Assembly (NCBI GenBank): GCA_014529385.2
Contig: CM043945.1
Location: forward strand, 154,832,241 to 154,896,240
DNA length: 64,000 bases
Reading direction: 5' to 3'
Source of the DNA: Adiantum capillus-veneris
Taxonomy: Eukaryota; Streptophyta; Polypodiopsida; Polypodiales; Pteridaceae
Shown: piece after piece, positions 23,533-32,782 of the stretch
Layout: each line of letters opens with the position of its first letter
Numbering within the stretch: the first letter of the stretch is position 1
Position numbers and translations under genes: made by a program
Notes under the pieces: model-generated
Databases searched by the model: none
Seen by the model: the letters and a program-made list of their open reading frames with translations, nothing else
Told to the model about the DNA's origin: nothing

Positions 23533-23838
23533 ATGGTCATCACTCGAAGCGGAATGGATACTTCGCTTGGAGGTGATGAGCATGAGAGAGGCGAAGAAGA
23601 ATTTTCCACACCAGGAGGTTTTTCCGACCCTCCCCCATCACCATCTACGCCAAAGATTGCACTAACTCCTATGGAGGAGTTGGACCAAGAAAGAGAAGCA
23701 GAAAGAAAAGCCTATGAAGAAGATATGGCAGCCATCGAGCGTAAGTACCAAGAAAGAAGGGCAGCCATAGAAGCAGAATTTTATCGCGAGAACAAAGCAC
23801 AAATGCAAGAGTTATTGCGACTCTTTTCTCAAGCTTAG
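23533..23838 (+). CDS. Short gag-like ORF of element X (101 aa)
   Basis: It starts MVITRSGMDTS and is nearly identical in its first 40 residues to the gag of element Y (27868). After a Pro/Ser-rich segment it becomes a charged Glu/Lys/Arg helix, probably coiled coil, and ends at a TAG at 23836-23838. It lacks the gag capsid core, knuckle and protease found in Y. Read through the stop, sequence resumes at the Asp/His-rich ORF, so about 1.8 kb of gag and protease is missing relative to Y. It may still provide packaging sequence rather than a working protein. Confidence 0.65.
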   Translation: MVITRSGMDTSLGGDEHERGEEEFSTPGGFSDPPPSPSTPKIALTPMEELDQEREAERKAYEEDMAAIERKYQERRAAIEAEFYRENKAQMQELLRLFSQA

Positions 23839-23910
23839 GCACAGATGCAATAGAATCGGAAAAAGGAGACTCTCTTAGTCTCTTCTTCTCCAAAGCAGGA
23901 TACACAGGAT

Positions 23911-25036
23911 TTGCATGATTGTTTGAAGCATGATGATGAATTGAATGATAATGATTTGCATGATGATTTGAATGACAATGATAAGCATGATGATTTGGAT
24001 GCCAATGATTTGGATGACAATGACAAGCATGATTATTTGCATGATCAAGATGTGATTTCTCACAAGCATGATGAGTTGCATGAAGAAGATGTGATTGTTC
24101 ACCAGGATGATGTGTTAGTGGATGCTTTTTCTAGCGACGCTAACCTCGTTGTAGATTCAATCAATCACCAAGAATCGATCTTGGCTTTCGAGTCAAGGTC
24201 AACAGATCCCCCACAAGAAGATTCGATAGATCTTGAAGAAGCGATCTTGGCTCTTGAGCCTTGGTCCAAAGAACCCTCACAGGAAGTACTATGTGCTCGC
24301 ATGATTGATACGCACGCATTGTTCGAGTGTTTCATTCGTGAAGGTTTCTTGTATTTTAGTCAGCATCGTTATGTGATCCCTTATATTAGGCATGACATAT
24401 TGTATGTTGAGCACGTTTCTCTCATGGATGAGCACGAATGTATGCGGATTGTTCATGAAAAGTTCAAAGGTTTGTATGTCAGGAAGTCACATTCCATGTC
24501 TCTTCCTTGGCATGACACAGTTTCTGAAAGAGCATATGATAGTATGAGCACCAAGCATGGGCATTCCCATTGTGATTTGCCATAGTTGATTGATTTCCAT
24601 CAAATAGAAAAGATTCAACCTCATTGTTTGCATGTGTTTGATGAACGAGTTGTCACTCCGTCTCTATGTTCATCTACATTGCATACACAGTCTTTAGCAA
24701 AGACAAGATTTTTTTCCTTCACTTTACATGGAATGGGTATGTTCATGGTTTTGTGTTGGAGATTGTTTCAGGAATTTTCAGCCATGGAGATTCTTGAAGA
24801 CGAAAGAAGCAGATCCCTAGACAAAGTTGAAGCAAGGAAGGAGATTCAGAAGATTTTGTGTCGCTTTCGGCGCGGCCCAAAGAAGCAAGCATTGCAGACC
24901 TTTATGAAGTTCAAGTACCGCACGACCCACACATCAGAGTATGCCGGCGAAGAGTCCCTTCCAGGATTCCGGATGCTGTTGGCGATCTCCCTCGACGCCA
25001 TACAGTTCGGTACCAGTACCTCACTTTGTTGAGTCA
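23911..25036 (+). pseudogene. Asp/His-rich accessory ORF of element X
   Basis: The ORF has no recognised function. The first 50 residues or so are repeats built on DLHDDLNDNDKHD. A conserved segment follows with LYVEHVSLMDEHECMRI and MSTKHGH. The frame meets a TAG at 24583-24585 and continues in frame to 25032. In the last 170 bases the +1-type alternative frame (ADLYEVQVPHDPHI, then RRHTVRYQYLTL) changes less between X and Y than the main frame, so the true C-terminus may lie there. No signal peptide or membrane segment is evident, so I do not call it env. It occupies the position where pol would be in a full element. Confidence 0.5.
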
Positions 25037-25039
25037 GTC
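25028..25039 (+). other. Polypurine tract site of X, replaced by 5'-flank sequence
   Basis: Where Y has aaaaggagggga between the internal end (cactttg) and its 3' LTR, X has gttgagtcagtc. That sequence is identical to 21864-21875 just outside its own 5' LTR, including the TSD. Confidence 0.85.
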
Positions 25040-26149
25040 TGTCACGTGACACATCCCAACCCTGTGTGTCCGTAGACAAGCTACACCACAGCAGGGTTCA
25101 GTCAGTCCGATCAGTTTAGAATAGCAGTGATCTGGCACTTTTGTGAGTCTATTCGTAGACTGTGCATGCCCAGTCACTTAGCATAGATGCATATCCTCCG
25201 GTTGCACACAGCATGATCATCGGAATTCCCATCAGAATCCATTAGCATCAGTTAGGGGAATTTTCCACTTCATTTAGCCTATTTTTCTATTTATTGGTAT
25301 TTTCACTTATTATTTTTAAGTGACTTTCCAACAAAAGTAGGTAGGGCAATTTTGCTAAGTTTCTATATAAGCAAACCCAAGTTAGCACTAAATGGCAGAA
25401 GAGGCAGCAGGAGCTTCCCGCTCAACAGGCAACTTCTCAGCAAGACCAACCCCCGCGACTACTCTGGCGTTTTCTCCACAGAAGACCTAGCGTTTTTGCA
25501 CCAGATCAACCTTGGCGATTTGTGCACAGCAGATCAGCCCCGGCGTCATCACGACACAGTAGATCAGCCTAGCGTTTTTGCATTTGCAAAACCCCGGCGA
25601 CAGAAGGACCAATTTCAGCCCTCGGCGTTTTTGGATTTCAGCAGCAAATTAAGACCGGCATTATTCACCTAAAGTGTAGCAGATTCAGGCCGTAAAGACC
25701 ATCAGTTTTCAGCCCTACGAAACCTCATTTTTCAGCCAAGAAAACGCAGCCAAAACAGTCATTTTCAGCCACCGGAACAGTCCCAAAATTCAGCGATTAG
25801 AAGATCTCAAATTTCATCCATTGTCGTCGTCGTCATCGGCATAGACCAAGTTGCATAGTCCATTGCATACGCATTGTACACCTTTGTGCAATCAAAGAAT
25901 AGACCACTCTCGCCGACGAGAGTGGGGCCTTCAGAGGAGGGTTTTACAACCTCTCGGGTGTCGTATCTCTTCTCTCTCCTTCTCTTAGTCTCATTCACTT
26001 GCACGCACAATATCCACTCACTTTGTTCGTGACCACAACACTCCATAAGACGGAAAGCTCTCTCTTTCCCTAAGAACTAAAAAGGAACCTTGAGTAGTAA
26101 AGATCACTAATCTTGAGAAAATACAACATTCATTCCGCTGCACCTAACA
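25040..26149 (+). repeat. 3' LTR of element X (1,110 bp)
   Basis: It is highly similar to 21876-22999 and ends cacctaaca, then TSD cagtc. Scattered substitutions and a shorter CGT stretch separate the two LTRs. Confidence 0.88.
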
Positions 26150-27380
26150 CAGTCCAGTCAGTCTAGATTTAGAAGTGATCTGGCACTTTTGTGAGTCTAT
26201 TTGTAGACCGTGCATGCCCAGTCACTTAGTGTAGATACATATCCTCTGGTTGCACACAACATGATCATAAGCATTCCCATCAGAATCCATCAGAATCCTT
26301 CAGGGGAATTTTCCAGTGCATTTAGCCTATTTTCCCTATTTTTAACATTTTTCAGTTATTATTTTTAAGTGACTTTTGTTGGAAAGTAGGTAGGGCAAAT
26401 TGAGTAAGTTTGTATATAAGCAAACCTAGACTAGTACTAATTGGCAGAAGAGGCAACAGGAGCACCTTGCTCAACAAGCAACTTCTCAGCAAGACCAACC
26501 CCCGCGACTACTCTAGCGTTTTCTCCACAGAAGACGAAGCGTTTTTGCATCAGATCAGCCTTGGTGTTTTGTGCATAGTAGATCAGCCCCGGCGTCGTCA
26601 AGACAGAGCAGATCAGCCTAGCATTTTGCTTTTGGAGAACAACCGGCGACAGCAGAGAAGATTATCAGCCCTAGCGTTTTTGCATCTCCTTCACACCCTA
26701 GCGTTTTGCAGATTCTCCGCGACGGAAACTCAAGAACCATCAGCGTTTCAGTTTTCAGCCCTTAGACCTCGCAGGTCAAGTCCCGAACCTAGCAGATCTC
26801 ACCTTCCCGCAGCAGTTCTTCGCCCAGCAGTTTTCGCGAGGTCTACACTTTCAGCCCGGAAAACGCAGATTTCAGCATTTGCATTTTCATCGTGTCGTTG
26901 TCGTCGCCATCGACAACGTCACCGACATAGAGTTAGAATTCAGTAGATAGATGATTTGCAGATTTCAGCCCTTAGCATTTTCAGATTTCATCCCGTCTTG
27001 TCGTCGTCCTCATCGTCATCGACATCATCGGCAAGTCCAAGCATTGTAGAGATTTGTGCAATCAATAGTAGACCACTCTCGTCGACGAGAGTGGGGCCTT
27101 CGGAGGAGATTTTTACAACGTTTTGGTGTCGTATTCTCTTCTCTATCTCTCAGTCTCATGCACTTCCATTCAGTGTGTCCACTCACTTTGTTTGTGTCCA
27201 TTGCACTCTCTCACTAAAGGAACGGAAGGCTCTCAGTCTCATGCACTTTGTTTGTGTCCATTGCACTCTCTCACTAAAGGAACGGAAGGCTCTCCCTTCC
27301 GCAAGTAAAAGGAACCCTTGAGCACAATTCGGAGCACTCATCTTGAGCAAAGTTTAAACATTCATTTCGCTGCACCTTCA
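26150..27380 (+). repeat. 5' LTR of element Y, second part
   Basis: This continues the LTR begun at 21808-21875. It ends ccttca directly before the PBS. A short near-perfect direct duplication of about 57 bp containing CATTGCACTCTCTCACT occurs at about 27177-27296. A TATA box is at 26413-26420. Confidence 0.85.
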
Positions 27381-27399
27381 TTGGTATCAAAGCTTTGGC
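27381..27399 (+). other. Primer binding site of element Y
   Basis: ttggtatcaaagctttgg follows the LTR directly and resembles the initiator-tRNA-Met PBS with one mismatch in TGGTATCAGAGC. Confidence 0.75.
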
Positions 27400-27867
27400 A
27401 GTGTTCTGTATCACTCAAGGAAAGAACCACAAGAACCACAAGAATTTTTTTGCTTGTTGCGATCGCACGAACCCAAGTTCGCTTGGGCGTATCGATTCCT
27501 AATCGTGTTTTTGAAGAGTGACAGGAATCCCAAGAAAGAAGGGCTTGTCCAGCCTCCCCTTGTGTCTCTTTTCACTCATTGAGAGCGGACCGTGCACTTA
27601 GCGGCCGGCCAATCGACGTGAGGTGGGAAAAAGCAACCTTGGTGTGAGCGCAAGGCCGCCAAGGGGTGCACCGGCGGAAAAGAGTAGAACTCGGGTGAAG
27701 AGAAGATCCTTCTCAAACACAGATTGCAAGCGAAAGAAAACCCTCAAGAACCCAAGAACTCAATACCCTCAAGAACTCAAGAACCTCAAGACCCTCAAGA
27801 ACCCAAGAACCCAAGACCCTCAAGAACCCAAGTTCCTCGTGAACTTAAGAACCAAAGATCATAGTGC

Positions 27868-29171
27868 ATGGTCATCACCCGAAGCGGAATGGATACCTCG
27901 CATACAGGTGATGAGCATGAGAGAGGCGACGAAGAATTTTCCCCACCAAGAGATTTTTCTGACCCTCCCCCTTCGCCATCTACGCCACAAAGTGTATCAA
28001 ATCCTATGGAGACAATGGTCAAGATGATGATGGACATGATGGCCAAACAAGAAGCGACTCGCATTGCTTTGGAACGCGACTGCGACGAACGAAAAGAAAG
28101 AAAAGCACAAAGAAAGAAGGAAGCTGAAGCAAGACAAGCGGTCTGGGAGGCCGAGCGTGAGGCTCAAAGAGAACTACCCACTCAAGAATTGGTTCGACAA
28201 GTACTTGCCTCGAAGTCCGAACCAGCCAAAGATCGTGGGAGTTTCTCAAGTGACGCAAGCCACGATGCGGATTCCAACAACCCAATCACAGAGAAGTTGA
28301 CTTTCAGTAAGTATGATGGTAAGATGGATGCTACGGTTATTCATTCTTGGTTGCATCAATTTTATGCCTATTTTGCGACAACTAAGAAGACAGGGAATAG
28401 CAAAGTTTTGACGGCAGCTATGTACCTTGCTAGTGATGCCATCAATTGGTACAACGCATGACAAGAGACACAGTTAGCCGCGCACCTAGAGGAAGCCGAT
28501 GAACTCACGCCCCTTTCCTTCAATTGGACTGATTTCCAAGACAAGCTCAAGGTGCGGTTTATGCCACCTCAGTACCTCGCACGAGTGAAGGACGATTGGC
28601 GTGCTCTCAAGCGAAATGGTATGCCAGTTATGTCTTTTTCTAATCGTGTTTTGCAGCTAGGTACCCAATTACGTAAGGCGGATGATGAACGCAAAGAGGC
28701 ATTCCTTTATGGATTGGACGAGTATATCAAGTACGATATCGAGGTGCTTGATCCAATCGATCTCAACAAGGCGATAGCGATTGCTCTCGCACAGGAGATG
28801 AAGCACAACAAGGAAAGCCTAAGGAGAACAAGACTTCCATAGGAACCTTGCAGACTTCTCAGAACCCTCAGAACGGTAAGACTGGTAAGAATGGTAACTC
28901 TTCTAACCAATCTTCCAACAGTCTCTCAGAAAAGAATTCTTCCAATGAACCTAAGGGTAAGGCTAACACAATTGCTAAACCTACGCTTACTCTAGATGAA
29001 AAGGTAGCACAAGGAATTTTAGGAGGATACATCACGTCGGAAGAGCAAAGCACTTATTGTAAGGAAGGTCGTTGTTTTCATTGTCACATTAAGGGTCACA
29101 TAAAAAGAACATGTCCTAAAGTTGAATCTAATGACATCCATAGAACCCACTTCCTCTGTCAATACAATTAA
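27868..29171 (+). pseudogene. Gag of element Y with CCHC knuckle
   Basis: This is the structural gag. It starts MVITRSGMDTS at 27868, followed by a Pro/Ser stretch and a long charged helix. The retrotransposon gag core runs from KLTFSKYDGKMDATVIHSWL through INWYNA to FQDKLKVRFMPPQ and LRKADDERKEAFLYGL. A TGA at 28459-28461 and a frameshift near 28840 interrupt it. The knuckle CFHCHIKGHIKRTC (CX2CX4HX4C) lies near 29072-29113. The pattern matches chromovirus-type Ty3/gypsy gag. Only two lesions separate it from an open frame, which suggests a fairly recent insertion. Confidence 0.8.
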
Positions 29172-29694
29172 TGATAACACGAGTGTGCCCCAAGTTTCTC
29201 ATGACCCTCCCATTGATGATTCTCTCATTAAATGTTATGGTCATATGACAGGGCAGCGTTTTGTCATATTGTTTGACCCAGGTAGTATGCATGATGTGAT
29301 CAGTCCCTGTCTTGTTGAGAGAGTCCACCTAGAGGTTAGTCAGAAATCTCCTCTCGAGGTCTCTGGCTTTGTTCCCGGTATGGACTCTCACATCACGCAA
29401 GAGTGTCTTGGTGTGTTGTTTACAATTCAACAAGCTGCTTTCCGTAGAAAATTTTTAGTCTCTCCTCTCTCAGGATGTGATATGATTTTGGGCATTCGAT
29501 GGTTTCGTGAGCGTAACCCTCTCATTGATTGGGAAGCTAACACTTTCACTCTCAATGCCAAAAGTGACTCTCCCATTGTCATTCGTGGAGAGGAAGTTGT
29601 TCATTCTCCCTCTCTCATTGCTAATGTGCAGGACAAGATTGAACGGATTCAGGAAGAAGGAGACTCTCTCAGTCTCTTCTTCTCCAAAGTATGA
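29122..29694 (+). CDS. Aspartic protease of element Y
   Basis: This is a retropepsin-like domain of about 190 residues. The active-site loop reads FVILFDPGSMHDVIS, where Asp-Pro-Gly-Ser stands in for Asp-Ser/Thr-Gly, and CDMILGIRWFRERNPLIDW is the conserved hydrophobic-Gly motif with its usual W-L/F partner. It overlaps the end of the knuckle frame at 29122-29171, so it needs a frameshift or is a shifted pseudogene. It ends GDSLSLFFSKV at a TGA at 29692-29694. The pol region that normally follows is absent. Confidence 0.75.
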   Translation: MNLMTSIEPTSSVNTINDNTSVPQVSHDPPIDDSLIKCYGHMTGQRFVILFDPGSMHDVISPCLVERVHLEVSQKSPLEVSGFVPGMDSHITQECLGVLFTIQQAAFRRKFLVSPLSGCDMILGIRWFRERNPLIDWEANTFTLNAKSDSPIVIRGEEVVHSPSLIANVQDKIERIQEEGDSLSLFFSKV

Positions 29695-30693
29695 CACACA
29701 GAATTTGCATGATGATTTGAATGACAATGATTTGCATGATGATTTGGATGACACTGACAAGCATGATGATTTGAATGATCAAGATGTGACTTCTCACAAG
29801 CATCAGGATTTTCATGAAGATGATGTGATTGTTCACAAGGATGATGTGTTAGTGGATGCTTTTTCTAGCGAAGCTAACCTCGTTGCATATTCGATCACTC
29901 ACGAGGATCGATCTTGGCTCTCGAGCCTAGGTCCAAAGAACCCTTATAGGAAGTATTATGCGTTCGCATGATTGATATGCACGCATTGTTCGAGTGTTCC
30001 ATTCGTGAACGTTTCTTGTATTTTCGTCAACATCTTTATGTGATTCCTTTTCCTAGGCATGACATATTGTATGTTGAGCACGTTTCACTCATGGATGAGC
30101 ACGAATGTATGCGGATTTTTCATGAAAAGCTGAAAAGTATGCATTCAAGGACGTCACATTCTATGTCTCTTCATTGGCATGACATACTCGTAGAAAGAGC
30201 ACATGAAAGTATGAGCACCAAGCATGGGCATTTCCGTTGTGAATTGCCACAGTTGATTGCTCTAGATCATAAGAGAAAGATTCGATCTCATTGTTTGCGT
30301 GTGTGTGATGAACGGTTTGACACTCCGTCTCTTTGTTCATCTACATTGCATGCAGTCTTTGAGGAAGACAAGATTTTTTCCAGTCACTTTACATGAAATA
30401 GGTATGTTCATGTTTTTGTGTTGGAAATGGTTTCATGAATTTTCAGCCATGGAGATTCTTGAAGAAGAAAGAAGCATGACTAAAGACGAAATTGAAGCAT
30501 CGAAGGAGTCACAGAAGACTTTGTGTCGCTTTCGGCACGGCCCAGAGAAGCAAGCGTTGCAGACCTTTATGAAGTTCAAGTACCGCACGACCCACACATC
30601 AGAGTGGGCCGGAGAAGAGTCCCTTCAAGGATTCCGGATGCTATTGGCGATCTCCCTCGACGCCATACAGTTCGGTACCAGTACCTCACTTTG
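29690..30693 (+). pseudogene. Asp/His-rich accessory ORF of element Y
   Basis: This is homologous to 23911-25036 in X. It begins with the same repeats (NLHDDLNDNDLHDDL), then DVIVHKDDVLVDAFSS, and after a frameshift near 29965 continues MIDMHALFECSIRERF with LYVEHVSLMDEHECMRI. A further shift near 30395 leads to EFSAMEILEEERSM. Near the end the alternative frame ADLYEVQVPHDPHIRV, ending RYQYLTL, is the better conserved one. The join to the protease end is at the same sequence (SLFFSK) as the join to gag in X. I recognise no family. The low-complexity Asp/His part could bind metal, which is only a suggestion. Confidence 0.5.
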
Positions 30694-30705
30694 AAAAGGA
30701 GGGGA
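30694..30705 (+). other. Polypurine tract of element Y
   Basis: aaaaggagggga lies directly before the 3' LTR, the plus-strand priming site. Confidence 0.85.
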
Positions 30706-31896
30706 TGTCACGTGGCACATCCAACCCTATGTGTCCGTGGACAAGCTACAGCACGACAAGGGTTCAGTAAGTCCAATCAGTTTAGATTTAGAAGTGATCT
30801 GGCACTTTTGTGAGTCTATTCGTAGACCGTGCATGCCCAGTCACTTAGTGTAGATGCATATCCTCTGGTTGCACAAAGCATGATCATAAACATTCCCATC
30901 AGAATTCTTCAAGGGAATTTTCCAGTGCATTTTTCCTATTTTTCCTATTTTTGACATTTTTCACTTATTATTTTTAAGTGACTTTTGTTGGAAAGTAGGT
31001 AAGGCAAATTGAGTAAGTTTGTATATAAGCAAACCTAGACTAGCACTAATTGGCAGAAGAGGCAACAGGAGCACCTTGCTCAACAGGCAACTTCTCAGCA
31101 AGACCAACCCCCGCGACTACTCTAGCGTTTTCTCCACAGAAGACGTAGCGTTTTTGCATCGGATCAGCCTTGGCGTTTTGTGCATAGCAGATCAGCCCCG
31201 GCGTCGTCAAGACACAGCAGATAGCGTTTTGCTTTTGCAGATTAACCAGTGACAACAGAGAAGACTTTCAGCCCTAGCGTTTTTGCATTTGCTTCACACC
31301 CTAGCGTTTTGCAGATTCTCTGCGACGGAAACTCAAGAACCATCAGTGTTTTCAGTTTTCAGCCCTTAGAACTCGCAGATCAAGTCCCGAACCTCGCAGA
31401 TCTCACCTTCCCGTAGCAGTTCCTCGCCGCACGGTCAGTTTCTGCAAGGTTTACAGTTTCAGCCCGGAAAACGCAGATTTCAGCATCTCCGTTTTCAGCG
31501 CATCGTCGTCGCAACGTCGCCATTGACATCGTCACCGACATAGAGTCAGAATTCGGTAGATAGATGATTCGCAGATTTCATCCCTTAGCATTTTCAGATT
31601 TCAGCCTGTCTCGTTGTCGTCCTCATCGTCGTCGACATCGTCGGCAAGTCCAAGCATTGTAGAGATTTGTGCAATCAATAGTACACCACTCTCACCGAGG
31701 AGAGTGGGGCCTTCGGAGGAGGGTTTTATGTCTCTGGTGTCGTATTTTCTTCTCTATCTCTCAGTCTCATGCACTTCCATTCACTGTGTCCACTCACTTT
31801 GTTTGTGTCCCTTCCGTAAGTAAAAGGAACCCTTGAGCACAGTTCGGAGCACTCATCTTGAGCAAAGTTTAAACATTCATTCCGTTGCACCTTACA
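30706..31896 (+). repeat. 3' LTR of element Y (1,191 bp)
   Basis: It runs from TGTCACGTGGCAC to cttaca, followed by TSD attgc at 31897-31901. A TATATAAG box is at 31022-31029. It lacks one of the two duplicated 3'-region units seen in the 5' LTR near 27177-27296. Confidence 0.88.
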
Positions 31897-31901
31897 ATTG
31901 C

Positions 31902-31989
31902 GCAGTAAGCAATTGACTTCCAACTTTTCAGTAAACGTCTGTCCATTTTCATTAGGCAATCCATGAAACTGTGGGAACTTGTCTGCCAT
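31902..31989 (-). pseudogene. Gypsy gag N-terminus, cut off by element Y
   Basis: This is the first 31 codons (with the TSD) of the gypsy gag, starting MADKFPQFHG on the minus strand at 31987-31989. The frame continues on the far side of nested element Y at 21807. The start was chosen because it opens the gag frame and follows an untranslated leader. Confidence 0.8.
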
Positions 31990-32301
31990 GTTTGATTGCC
32001 ACAAAAACACTTACATGTGACGTCGAAAACTCAAGGGATGTCGATGGATCGCTCCAATACCTAATACACCTCACACTGGGTAACCCGGCCCCCGGCGCTT
32101 GGCTTCACAAAACCTCACGACCCTCCCAAGGCTGCAATCCAATTATACGACCGCCTCAAGTGTTGTCCACAATTTGCAGATACATAGGCGATTGTTCATA
32201 AGGATCCACATCCCTTTTACATTCACTGCTTGCAGAATAGACATATTTCACAGGAATTGGAGCATAGGAGCACTTGCTCCTCCATGGGGGCACCAAAACA
32301 A
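31990..32301 (-). other. Gypsy leader with candidate PBS
   Basis: This is the untranslated leader between the 5' LTR and gag on the minus strand. Immediately inside the LTR the minus strand reads ttgttttggtgcccccatgg, the expected PBS position (TGG-beginning). The priming tRNA is not assigned. Confidence 0.55.
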
Positions 32302-32782
32302 TGTTAGCGTGCAAACAAGAAGGAAAACGAGAACTTCTATAGCCATGCACACACCACACCGTCGGAAGGAAACACCATAAAGATACGGAAAACACCTATG
32401 TCGAACACTTGCAAAGTCGGGCGGGAAACAGACCTAACCGGAACCATGATTAAAATTGTTGAAAACCGAGACCATAAAGATGAAGCTCGTGTCGTGTAGA
32501 CTTCCGTAGAGTATCCATGTGACGAGTGAGTTACAAGCTTCCGAGGTTGGAGTATCTCTCAAAAGCTCCAAAATAGCTAGTCTTTGTAAGCAAAAAGGGT
32601 GTGCAAGGAATTGCAGCTATTGGAAAGGGGAATTTTTTTTTTTTTTTCCGAGAAAAAGATCCTTCTATTAGTTAATGAAAACTGCCCATAGGGCTACATC
32701 CACCTCTGCTAGAGAGGGCTACAACAAGCATGATGGGGAGACTCTCCCAATGAAAAAGCAGCATATATACAATGGGGCTAAA

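Larger units (their letters stand above)
21876..26149 (+). mobile_element. Nonautonomous LTR retrotransposon X (4.3 kb) nested in the 5' LTR of Y
   Basis: The LTRs are 21876-22999 and 25040-26149. A perfect 5-bp TSD, cagtc, lies at 21871-21875 and 26150-26154, and its removal restores the 5' LTR of element Y. The internal region of 2.0 kb has a PBS, a short gag-like ORF and an Asp/His-rich ORF shared with Y. There is no protease, RT or integrase. The expected polypurine tract before the 3' LTR is missing and is replaced by 12 bp matching the 5' flank. The X LTRs are related to but distinct from the Y LTRs. Confidence 0.88.
21808..31896 (+). mobile_element. Nonautonomous LTR retrotransposon Y, carrying nested element X
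   Basis: This plus-strand LTR element is inserted in the gypsy gag with a perfect 5-bp TSD, attgc (21803-21807 and 31897-31901). Its 5' LTR is split: 21808-21875, then nested element X, then 26150-27380. The 3' LTR is 30706-31896. PBS (27381), gag, zinc knuckle, protease, an Asp/His-rich ORF and a polypurine tract (30694-30705) are present. RT, RNase H and integrase are absent, so it would need enzymes from a relative. The gag and protease resemble the chromovirus-type Ty3/gypsy arrangement. Confidence 0.85.

Noticed and set aside
23911-25036. Accessory ORF of element X as an envelope gene
   Set aside because: There is no signal peptide, hydrophobic transmembrane segment or glycosylation-rich ectodomain, and it replaces pol rather than following it.
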